DNA from: Subdoligranulum variabile
Lineage (GTDB): Bacteria > Bacillota > Clostridia > Oscillospirales > Ruminococcaceae
Length of the DNA: 64,000 nt
Assembly: GCF_025152575.1 (NCBI RefSeq)
Contig: NZ_CP102293.1
Location: forward strand, 2,976,001 to 3,040,000
Reading direction: 5' to 3'
The position numbers and the translations under genes are program-made. Every line of letters begins with the position of its first letter. Positions within the stretch are counted from its first letter, which is position 1. Positions 24,445-32,100 of the stretch are shown here, piece after piece. The notes beneath the pieces are model-generated. The model saw only the letters and a program-made list of their open reading frames with translations. It was not told where the DNA came from and ran no database searches.

Positions 24445-27060
24445 ATGCCTGAGATTACCCAGGAATATATCGCTCTGCGCGACCAGTATATTGAAAGTAA
24501 ATTTACCCGTCTGAATCCGGTTCAGCGGCAGGCCGTTTTTACCACCGAAGGACCGCTGCTGATTCTGGCCGGTGCAGGGTCCGGAAAGACCACGGTGCTG
24601 GTCAACCGGATTGCCAATATTATCCGTTTTGGTTCTGCGCACGGCAGCAAGGAACTGCCCCGCACCGTAACCCAGCAGGATCTGGAAGACCTGCGCGCAA
24701 CTGTCCAGTCGGGTCGGGATCTTCCCCGGGAAACCGCCTATCTGGCAGTGCGTCCCGCGCGGCCCTGGAACGTACTGGCCATTACCTTTACCAATAAAGC
24801 TGCGGGCGAACTCAAGGAACGTCTTCGTGCCATGCTGGGAGAGACGATGGGCGGTGATGTGAACGCATCCACTTTCCATTCGGCCTGTGTGCGGATCCTG
24901 CGCCGTGATGCCGAGCGCATCGGATTTCCCAAGAGCTTTACCATTTACGATTCCGACGATCAGCAGCGCGTCCTCAAGCAGATTTATAAGGACAAGATGA
25001 TCGATGACAAGTTCCTGCCCATCAAGTCGGCGGTTTCTCAGATCAGCTCTTATAAGGATAAGCTCATGTCCCCGGAGGATGTGGCGGCGGAAACGCCGCG
25101 GGATACAAAGGCTGCGCTGATTTCCAAAATCTACACGACCTATGCCGGCCGCCTGAAGACTGCAGGGGCTATGGACTTTGACGACCTGATATACCACACC
25201 GTGCGCTTGCTGCAGACCGATGCCGAGGCACGGGAATACTACCAGAACAAATTCCGGTATGTGGTTGTGGACGAGTACCAGGATACCAGCATCGCACAGT
25301 TTCATCTGGTCCGCCTGCTGGCGGGGGGCACCAATAATGTCTGTGTGGTGGGTGATGACGACCAGTCAATCTACAAGTTCCGTGGCGCCACCATTGAAAA
25401 TATCCTCAACTTTGAGCAGGTGTTTACCGGCGCCAAGACCATCCGCCTGGAGCAGAACTATCGTTCCACCTCCAATATCCTCAATGCGGCCAACAGTGTC
25501 ATCAAAAACAATACCGGCCGAAAGGGCAAGACGTTGTGGACGGAAAAAGGTGACGGCGACAAAGTGCACCATTATACGGCAGCGAGCGAGCAGGATGAAG
25601 CCAGCCATATTGCCGATGTGATCGGTGAGCATCTGCGGGAGGGGGCGCATCTGAGGGATCATGCCGTTCTGTACCGCATGAATGCCCAGTCCAACCCCAT
25701 CGAAACATATTTTGCCCGGGCGGGTATTCCCTATCGCATTGTCGGAGGCCAGCGATTCTTCGACCGCAAGGAAGTCAAGGACATCAACTCCTATCTGGCG
25801 GTAATCGTCAACCCGCGGGATGATGTGCGCCTGCGGCGTATCATCAATGAACCGGCACGCAAGATCGGCGCCTCCACGGTGGACAAGGTGGGAGAACTGG
25901 CAGCGCGTCAGGGCGTTCCCATGCTGCAGATCATTGCGGATGTACGGCAGTACCCGGAACTGACGCGGGCGGCAGCGTCTCTGGAAAAATTCTACGAGAT
26001 GTACCGCGAATTGTGTGATCTCTCTGTGACAATCCCACTGGATGAATTCGCCGGAGAGGTCATCAAAAAGACCGGTTATGAGGCGATGCTGAAAGCTCAG
26101 AAGGAAGAAGGGGAGACTCGTCTGGAAAACCTGGGGCAGCTGGTCAGCTCGGTCAAAACCTATGCGGACCAGAATGGAGAGGATGCCACGCTCTCGGGGT
26201 TCCTGGAAGAAGTGGCGCTGATCTCCGATCTGGACAGCTATGACCAGGATGCCGACAGTGTGACGATGATGACCATTCATTCCGCCAAAGGTTTGGAATT
26301 TCCTTATGTTTTCGTGGTTGGTATGGAGGATGGCATCTTCCCCGGAGATATGGCCCGTTACAACGAGGAGGATATGGAAGAGGAGCGTCGACTGTGCTAT
26401 GTAGCCATTACGCGTGCCAAGAAGGAGTTGTACCTGTCCACTTCCCGCAGTCGGTTGATCTTTGGCCAGACACGGCGCAATCTGCCCTCCTGCTTCCTGA
26501 GCGAGATCGATCCGGGTCTTATGGAGGAAACCCAAAGTCCGGAACTGGCTTATTCTGCGGGTGGTTTCGGGGCTGGATACGGCACCTACAGCACCAGTGT
26601 GCCTGGCGGGCGCAGTGGCTATTCCGGCGTTTCCCGCGGGTATCTGAACAGTGAGTATAACGCACGGCCCCGGGGCGGATTTGGTGCCGGGTACAGCAGC
26701 GGCTTTGCCAGTGGCGGACATGACAGCCCTCACTATAACGGCGGCCGTCATACGGTGCAAAGCGCCGGCTTCGGTGCCGGATACGGCAGCCGCACCAATC
26801 ATCACAGCGGTGCACCGGCTGCGCCGGCCGGCGCAGGTACTTCGACGCTGGCAGGCATGCAGAATGCGACGCCCAAAAAGCAGGCAGTCCAGTATGCAGC
26901 CGGAGATCTTGTGGAGCACCGTGTGTTTGGCCGCGGTAAGGTGCTCAAAGCAACACCCATTGCGGGAGACTGCATCGTCGAGATCCAGTTCGACCGGGTA
27001 GGTGTCAAAAAGACAATGGCCAATTACGCACCGCTGAAAAAGATTACCGAGGCGGAATGA
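24445..27060 (+). CDS. pcrA: PcrA/UvrD-type DNA helicase with Gly/Tyr-rich linker
   Basis: 3'-5' superfamily 1A helicase used in repair, in clearing replication-transcription conflicts and in plasmid replication. Walker A AGAGSGKT is at residues 42-49; VVVDEYQDTSIAQ, GDDDQSIYKFRGA, and VTMMTIHSAKGLEFPYVFV follow. Length is 871 residues, over 100 longer than usual, owing to a low-complexity region between about residues 700 and 815 that contains FGAGY three times (708-712, 746-750, 776-780). The last 50 residues (AGDLVEHRVFGRGKVL...) are the Tudor-like RNA-polymerase-interaction domain typical of PcrA. The ATG at 24445 has AGAAGGG upstream. Part of the recD2-to-mltG run. Confidence 0.95.
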   Translation: MPEITQEYIALRDQYIESKFTRLNPVQRQAVFTTEGPLLILAGAGSGKTTVLVNRIANIIRFGSAHGSKELPRTVTQQDLEDLRATVQSGRDLPRETAYLAVRPARPWNVLAITFTNKAAGELKERLRAMLGETMGGDVNASTFHSACVRILRRDAERIGFPKSFTIYDSDDQQRVLKQIYKDKMIDDKFLPIKSAVSQISSYKDKLMSPEDVAAETPRDTKAALISKIYTTYAGRLKTAGAMDFDDLIYHTVRLLQTDAEAREYYQNKFRYVVVDEYQDTSIAQFHLVRLLAGGTNNVCVVGDDDQSIYKFRGATIENILNFEQVFTGAKTIRLEQNYRSTSNILNAANSVIKNNTGRKGKTLWTEKGDGDKVHHYTAASEQDEASHIADVIGEHLREGAHLRDHAVLYRMNAQSNPIETYFARAGIPYRIVGGQRFFDRKEVKDINSYLAVIVNPRDDVRLRRIINEPARKIGASTVDKVGELAARQGVPMLQIIADVRQYPELTRAAASLEKFYEMYRELCDLSVTIPLDEFAGEVIKKTGYEAMLKAQKEEGETRLENLGQLVSSVKTYADQNGEDATLSGFLEEVALISDLDSYDQDADSVTMMTIHSAKGLEFPYVFVVGMEDGIFPGDMARYNEEDMEEERRLCYVAITRAKKELYLSTSRSRLIFGQTRRNLPSCFLSEIDPGLMEETQSPELAYSAGGFGAGYGTYSTSVPGGRSGYSGVSRGYLNSEYNARPRGGFGAGYSSGFASGGHDSPHYNGGRHTVQSAGFGAGYGSRTNHHSGAPAAPAGAGTSTLAGMQNATPKKQAVQYAAGDLVEHRVFGRGKVLKATPIAGDCIVEIQFDRVGVKKTMANYAPLKKITEAE

Positions 27061-27078
27061 CGAAAGGGAGGCGTTTTC

Positions 27079-27861
27079 ATGCTGGTTCAACTGATCGCAC
27101 ATACCAATGATCCCGAAAAGACGGTGGCCGCTGCGGCCAAACTTTGCTATTCGGATGCACATATCGAAACTCTGCTCGACGGATTGACGCCTGAGAAGAC
27201 GGCTGCCTTTTTACAAAAGCTGACGGACCTGGGACATGCCAGCCCCATCGAACATGCCAGCTTTACCTTCGGTATTGAGGGGGTGTCCCGGACGTTTCTG
27301 GCGCAGGTAACAAGGCACCGCATCGCCAGCTTCAGCGTGCAGAGCCAGCGCTATGTGCGTCTGGAGGATTTCCGGTATGTGATTCCGCCGGAGATCGAAG
27401 CCATCCCGGAGGCAAAGGCGCAATTTATTGATGCCATGAATACCGATGCCCGGAAGTATCTGGAACTGGTACAATCCCTGGAGGATGCCCACACCCGGCG
27501 GTTGATGGCGCAGGGCATGGAGGAAAAAGCAGCCCGGGCCAAAGCCTCTAAACAGGCCAATGAGGATGCGCGCTTTGTGCTGCCCAATGCCTGCGAGACC
27601 AAGATGGTCATGACGATGAACTGCCGCAGCCTGCAGAACTTTTTCAACCTGCGCTGCTGCAACCGTGCCCAGTGGGAGATCCGTGCGGTGGCGGATGAGA
27701 TGCTGCGTCTGGTACTGCCGCTGGCACCGCACATCTTTGCTACGGCCGGGCCGCGCTGCCTGACTGGCCCCTGCCCGGAGGGGCGGATGTGCTGCGGCAT
27801 GCAGGCCGAGGTGCGGGAAAAATACGCCCGACTGAAACAGGAGGCGGTCTGCCATGGGTAA
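27079..27861 (+). CDS. thyX: Flavin-dependent thymidylate synthase
   Basis: Makes dTMP from dUMP using methylene-tetrahydrofolate, NADPH and FAD. The ThyX signature RHRxxS is present as RHRIASFSVQSQRY (residues 79-92). C-terminal CNRAQWEIRAVADEML holds further dUMP/FAD-binding residues. The 260-residue length is usual. GGGAGG precedes the ATG. Its stop overlaps the tmk start by 8 bases, so dTMP synthesis and its phosphorylation are coupled in one operon. No thyA was seen in the window. Confidence 0.97.
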   Translation: MLVQLIAHTNDPEKTVAAAAKLCYSDAHIETLLDGLTPEKTAAFLQKLTDLGHASPIEHASFTFGIEGVSRTFLAQVTRHRIASFSVQSQRYVRLEDFRYVIPPEIEAIPEAKAQFIDAMNTDARKYLELVQSLEDAHTRRLMAQGMEEKAARAKASKQANEDARFVLPNACETKMVMTMNCRSLQNFFNLRCCNRAQWEIRAVADEMLRLVLPLAPHIFATAGPRCLTGPCPEGRMCCGMQAEVREKYARLKQEAVCHG

Positions 27862-28525
27862 GCTCATTATTTTTGAAGGGTTGGATGGTTCCGGCAAGGG
27901 AACGCAGACAGCGCTTACAGCCCAAAAACTCAAAGCCCACGGTGTGGATCTGCGGCAGATTACTTTTCCCAATTATGAAAGCGATTCCTCGGCACTGGTC
28001 AAGATGTACCTGTCCGGGCAGTTCGGCGATAAGCCGGATGATGTGAATGCTTATGCAGCATCCAGCTTTTATGCGGTGGATCGCTTTGCCAGCTATAAAA
28101 CCGACTGGGGGGATTTTTACCGCGCCGGCGGATTGATTCTTTCGGATCGGTATACCACCTCCAATGCGGTGCATCAGTGTGCCAAGCTGCCGCCGATGCA
28201 TTGGGACGGGTTCCTCAACTGGCTGTTTGATTTTGAGTATAAAAAAATCGGAATTCCGGCGCCGGATGCGGTTGTCTATCTGGCGGTGGATCCCGAGGTG
28301 TCCCAGAAACTGATGGATCAGCGCTACCACGGCGACGAAAGCAAAAAGGATATTCAGGAAAAGGACCGGGAATATATTGCCCGCAGCCGAGCAGCGGCGG
28401 AATACTGTGCCAAAATGTTCGGATGGTATCGCATTGAATGTACGGAAGGGCAAGATGTAAAAACTATCCGCTCGGTGGAGGATATCAATGCTGAGATACT
28501 TGCGAAAATACAACCGATCCTGTAA
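27854..28525 (+). CDS. tmk: Thymidylate kinase
   Basis: Phosphorylates dTMP to dTDP. P-loop EGLDGSGKGTQ lies at residues 8-18; the DR(Y/H) motif appears as ILSDRYTTSNAVHQ, and the LID region follows in the second half (QRYHGDESKKDIQEKDREYI). At 223 residues the length is slightly above average. The substrate-side segment ITFPNYESDSSALVKMYL resembles the divergent Tmk subgroup of Clostridia. It overlaps thyX by 8 bases. Confidence 0.93.
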   Translation: MGKLIIFEGLDGSGKGTQTALTAQKLKAHGVDLRQITFPNYESDSSALVKMYLSGQFGDKPDDVNAYAASSFYAVDRFASYKTDWGDFYRAGGLILSDRYTTSNAVHQCAKLPPMHWDGFLNWLFDFEYKKIGIPAPDAVVYLAVDPEVSQKLMDQRYHGDESKKDIQEKDREYIARSRAAAEYCAKMFGWYRIECTEGQDVKTIRSVEDINAEILAKIQPIL

Positions 28526-28554
28526 AATGAGGATTGCTGAAAGGGGACGTGCCT

Positions 28555-29376
28555 ATGGTGCGAACGGCAGACACTGAAGATCTGGAAACATTGGTGGATC
28601 TGCGCTGTGCCCGCTATGGGGAATCCCGGGCCGATGCGGCCGGCTGGCTGCAGAATGTGGCGGGGCTTGCCCATATTCTGGTACTGCAACAGCCGGGCAA
28701 GCCGGCGGCTGCCATGCTGGCAGCGGTGCCGGTGCAGTACAGCCACCGCAGGGGGATCTGGTTCTGCGGGGCGGCTGCCGCGCAGGGAATTCCGATGGAG
28801 ACACTGTTGCCCAAGCTGCTCAACGGCTGCCTGCGTGCCTTCGGGGCCAAGGATTACGACTTTGCGGTTCTGGCACCGGAGAATGCCCAGGAAGCTCAGG
28901 CATTGGAAGCATTGGGGTTTCGCAATCTCCTGCCTATGCGGGTACTGCAAAAACCTATTCAGCGCAATCTGCTGGCACAGGCAGAGTTTGACAGCCTGAC
29001 GGTGCGCCACCTGCTGGAAATAAGGATGCGCTGCCAGCCGGGATGTATCGCCTTGCCCGAAACAGCGATGAACGAAGTGATGACTCAACTGTACCGTCGT
29101 GGTCTCACCGTGGTATCCAACCGTCGCGGGTACGGGCTGTATTTTACGAAGGCAGAGGAACTGCAGTTTCTGGAATTGCAGGCTGACAATGATTATTGTG
29201 CCGATACACTGCTGCAGGCAGCCAGGGAAAAGACCGGCGTCGACAGGGCCCGCATCTTGCTGGCGGAGAACCAGACGCTGTATCTGGGGGCCGGCAGGCG
29301 CTGCGGTTACGGGATGATCGCGTTTCTGCGCGGAGAATTCCCGGTTACGGATGTGTATTTCAGAATGCTGCTGTGA
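28555..29376 (+). CDS. GNAT-type acetyltransferase-like protein
   Basis: A 273-residue protein that begins VRTADTEDLETLVDLRCARYG, resembling the first strand and helix of a GNAT domain, and continues with a beta-strand pattern of the fold. The acetyl-CoA loop (Q/RxxGxG/A) is not clear. The C-terminal half (from about residue 150) resembles nothing I recognise, and an 'EALGFRNLLPMRVL' segment occurs at about 117-130, which is common near the end of a GNAT domain. The ATG at 28555 is preferred to 28534 for the AAGGGG in front of it. It sits between tmk and mltG in the same direction. Substrate unknown. Confidence 0.55.
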   Translation: MVRTADTEDLETLVDLRCARYGESRADAAGWLQNVAGLAHILVLQQPGKPAAAMLAAVPVQYSHRRGIWFCGAAAAQGIPMETLLPKLLNGCLRAFGAKDYDFAVLAPENAQEAQALEALGFRNLLPMRVLQKPIQRNLLAQAEFDSLTVRHLLEIRMRCQPGCIALPETAMNEVMTQLYRRGLTVVSNRRGYGLYFTKAEELQFLELQADNDYCADTLLQAAREKTGVDRARILLAENQTLYLGAGRRCGYGMIAFLRGEFPVTDVYFRMLL

Positions 29377-29432
29377 GCAGCAGACAGGATAGAGCAGGGG
29401 AAAGCCTGCACAAGAACAAAAGGAGAAATCCC

Positions 29433-30752
29433 ATGAGGATCAATCGCAATGACAGCGGTGCTGCCGGTGGGGCATCGCAGAACCGGCCCGCACCGACTTC
29501 GGAGGTAAAAAAAGAACCGACGGCAGGCAAGGAGCCAACCCCTGAAAAAAAGGCCGCACCCGCCAAAACGAGAAAGCGGAAGGCAAAGCCGGAACCGGAC
29601 ACCGAGGAAGGGGCGGAGCATACCAGACGGCATTTTCCGCTTGGATGCCTGATTGTGCTGATCATCCTGGCGCTGGTGGCCTTCGGTGGATATAAGGTGA
29701 TGCAGTTCTACGGAGAAATCGATGGAGGCTCCGAACTGGGCAGCGAACAGACGATTACCATCGAACAGGGCGCATCGGTGGGCAGCATTGCCACCCAGCT
29801 GAAGGACGCCGGCATCATCCAGTACGACTGGCTTTTCAAGGAGTATGTCAAGTACAGTGGCAAGGCGGCCGGCATCCAGTACGGGGACTTTGCACTGCGT
29901 TCCGGCATGGATTACAACACGATCATCCAGACGATTTCCCAGGAAGTTCGCCGCCCCACTGCCAACATCACCATCCCGGAAGGCACAACGGCGGTAGGCG
30001 TGGCCCAGATTTTCGTGAATGCGGGTCTGGTCGACAGTGTGGACACCTTCCTGAACTGCGCCAACGGCACCGATGGTTCGGATTTCAGTCAGTACAGCTT
30101 CTGGACGCAGATCCCGGATAACGGCCGTCTGATGAAGTGCGAGGGGTATCTCTTCCCCGACACATACAACGTCTATGCCGACGAAGATGTGTATTACTAT
30201 GTGGATACCCTCTACAGCGAATTTTCGGCCAAGACCGAAGGCTTGATGGATACCATCAACGAAAAGGGGACAACACTGGACGATGTGGTTAAGCTGGCCA
30301 GCTTCATCCAGGAGGAAGCCGGAGTGGAAGCGGAGGATGCCAAGGTCAGCGCCTGCTTCCACAACCGTCTGGAGTCCAGTGATCCGCTGTGGGCGGAGCA
30401 TAAGCTGGAATCCAACGCCTGCAGCTATATCATGCAGGATGTGGAGAACAACTACCTGTGGAACTCTCCTACAGCGGAATACTACGGCTGGCCGGCGTTG
30501 GGGGAGATTCCTGAGGATGTGCTGAATCTGTATGACACCTATCGCATCAGCGGGTTGCCGGCAGGCCCCATTTCCTGCCCGGGATACGCAGCCATTGAGG
30601 CGGCCCTGAACCCTGATCAGGAATTCATGGACGAGGGATATTTCTTCTTTGTCACGGGACATCCCGATACCGATGTGGCAGGACAGTATTTCTATGCCAA
30701 GACGGCAGAAGAGCACCAGGCAAATGTGGAAAAAGCAGGCTGGGCTTACTGA
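29433..30752 (+). CDS. mltG: Endolytic murein transglycosylase MltG
   Basis: Membrane enzyme that cuts nascent peptidoglycan strands and so ends glycan elongation. A cytoplasmic N-terminal part rich in Lys, Pro and Ala (residues 1-65) leads into one membrane helix (HFPLGCLIVLIILALVAFGG, about 67-86), then a LysM-like segment and the YceG catalytic domain. The catalytic Glu lies in LASFIQEEAG (Glu294/295). The NPxxTGxLYF-like ending appears as GYFFFVTGHPD. Length is 439 residues. AAAGGAGA precedes the ATG at 29433. A U32 peptidase gene follows, as in the Bacillus yrrL-yrrO cluster. Confidence 0.93.
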   Translation: MRINRNDSGAAGGASQNRPAPTSEVKKEPTAGKEPTPEKKAAPAKTRKRKAKPEPDTEEGAEHTRRHFPLGCLIVLIILALVAFGGYKVMQFYGEIDGGSELGSEQTITIEQGASVGSIATQLKDAGIIQYDWLFKEYVKYSGKAAGIQYGDFALRSGMDYNTIIQTISQEVRRPTANITIPEGTTAVGVAQIFVNAGLVDSVDTFLNCANGTDGSDFSQYSFWTQIPDNGRLMKCEGYLFPDTYNVYADEDVYYYVDTLYSEFSAKTEGLMDTINEKGTTLDDVVKLASFIQEEAGVEAEDAKVSACFHNRLESSDPLWAEHKLESNACSYIMQDVENNYLWNSPTAEYYGWPALGEIPEDVLNLYDTYRISGLPAGPISCPGYAAIEAALNPDQEFMDEGYFFFVTGHPDTDVAGQYFYAKTAEEHQANVEKAGWAY

Positions 30753-30771
30753 TCAAAAATACAAAAAATAC

Positions 30772-30803
30772 AAAAGCGCCCGGCGCGTCCGGGCGCTTTT
30801 GTA
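30772..30803 (+). terminator. Terminator between mltG and the U32 peptidase
   Basis: AAAAGCGCCCGG pairs with CCGGGCGCTTTT over a 5-base loop; the T-run is short, so some read-through into the next gene is possible. Confidence 0.8.
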
Positions 30804-30818
30804 CAGGAGGAAACTACG

Positions 30819-32054
30819 ATGCTGCAACAGCCGGAACTGTTGGCCCCTGCGGGCAGCCTGGAAACTTTGAAATACGCCATTTTGTATGGCGCCGATGCCG
30901 TCTACTGCGCTTTGCCGGAGTTTGGCATGCGGGCGGCTCCTGTCAACCTTACGGTAGGCGAATTGCATGAGGGCTGCATCTTTGCTCATGCGCGGGGCAA
31001 AAAAGTCTATCTGACATTGAACACCCTGCCCACCAATGAAGAACTGAAAAAGCTGCCGCAGTATATCCAGGATGCAGCGGAGGCTGGCGTGGATGCCTTT
31101 ATCATTGCTGATCTGGGGGTGCTGGCACTGGCCAAGAAGTATGCTCCCTATGTGGAACGCCATGTATCCACCCAGGCCGGCATCACGAACTATGAGGCCG
31201 CCAATGTGTGCTATGAATTGGGAGCCAAGCGGGTGGTGCTGGCCCGGGAACTGCCGCTGACCGAGATCGCACAGATCCGGGACAACTGTCCGCAGGATCT
31301 GGAACTGGAAGCGTTTGTGCACGGCGCCATGTGTATGAGCGTCTCGGGCCGCTGCCTGCTGTCCAGTTATATGACGGGCCGCAGTGGCAACCGCGGCGAA
31401 TGCGCGCAGCCCTGCCGCTGGAAGTACGCACTGGTGGAGGAACATCGTCCTGGTCAGTACATGGAGATCGGAGAAAGCGAGAATGGAAGCTATATCCTCA
31501 ACGCGAATGATCTGTGCACGGCCCCTTTTCTGGATCTGATCTGCAAGGCTGGTGTGGATTCCCTCAAAATTGAGGGCCGGGCCAAGACCTTCTACTATGT
31601 GGCATCCGTGACCAGCGCGTACCGCCGTGCCCTGGATCTATATCTGAAAGATCCTTTCAATGATTCCTACGAACTGCCTGATGATGTCATTGAAGAACTG
31701 AACCGCACCAGTCATCGCCACTATTCGCCTGGATTCTATTTCGGCAAGGAGCAGGCGCTCCAGACACCCAGCCATAGCTATGTGCGGGCGTGGGACTTTA
31801 TTGGCACGGTAGATTCCTGGGAAAATGGGATTGCACATTGTACCCAGCGCGGAAAATTTACGGTGGGGGATTCTCTGGAAATCTTACAGCCTGATGGAAG
31901 CGTGGTCACGCTGGCACCAGAATGGATTGAAAACGAGGAGGGAAAACGTGTGGATGCAACGCCGCATCCTATGATGCACTACACCATCCCCTGTAAGACG
32001 CCGCTGATGCCTTATAGCCTGCTGCGTATGCGAAAACAGGAAGAAACAACCTGA
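30819..32054 (+). CDS. U32-family peptidase / tRNA U34 hydroxylation protein (TrhP-like)
   Basis: A 411-residue U32-family protein. Members such as TrhP/YegQ and RlhA act in hydroxylation of tRNA U34 or of 23S rRNA rather than as plain proteases. The N-terminal ELLAPAGSLETLKYAILYGADAVY and the U32 signature region EAFVHGAMCMSVSGRCLLSSYMTGRSGNRGECAQPCRW (about residues 165-203) are clear, with four Cys that could hold an iron-sulfur cluster. AGGAGG precedes the ATG. The Bacillus counterparts (trhP1/trhP2, formerly yrrN/yrrO) also follow mltG, which supports the tRNA role. Here a single gene stands for the pair. Confidence 0.85.
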   Translation: MLQQPELLAPAGSLETLKYAILYGADAVYCALPEFGMRAAPVNLTVGELHEGCIFAHARGKKVYLTLNTLPTNEELKKLPQYIQDAAEAGVDAFIIADLGVLALAKKYAPYVERHVSTQAGITNYEAANVCYELGAKRVVLARELPLTEIAQIRDNCPQDLELEAFVHGAMCMSVSGRCLLSSYMTGRSGNRGECAQPCRWKYALVEEHRPGQYMEIGESENGSYILNANDLCTAPFLDLICKAGVDSLKIEGRAKTFYYVASVTSAYRRALDLYLKDPFNDSYELPDDVIEELNRTSHRHYSPGFYFGKEQALQTPSHSYVRAWDFIGTVDSWENGIAHCTQRGKFTVGDSLEILQPDGSVVTLAPEWIENEEGKRVDATPHPMMHYTIPCKTPLMPYSLLRMRKQEETT

Positions 32055-32060
32055 ACTCAC

Positions 32061-32096
32061 TTACAGCCCCGCAGAGACGTCTCTGCGGGGCTGTAA
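32061..32096. terminator. 36-base perfect palindrome between convergent genes
   Basis: Perfect dyad centred at 32078/32079 (arm TTACAGCCCCGCAGAGAC). It lies between the stops of the U32 gene and the convergent helicase, so a bidirectional transcription stop is likely, though no long T-run follows. Confidence 0.7.
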
Positions 32097-32100
32097 GCGT

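Noticed and set aside
32061..32096. Perfect palindrome read as a mobile repeat
   Set aside because: It lies exactly between two convergent stops and is seen once in the window; a bidirectional terminator is the simpler explanation.
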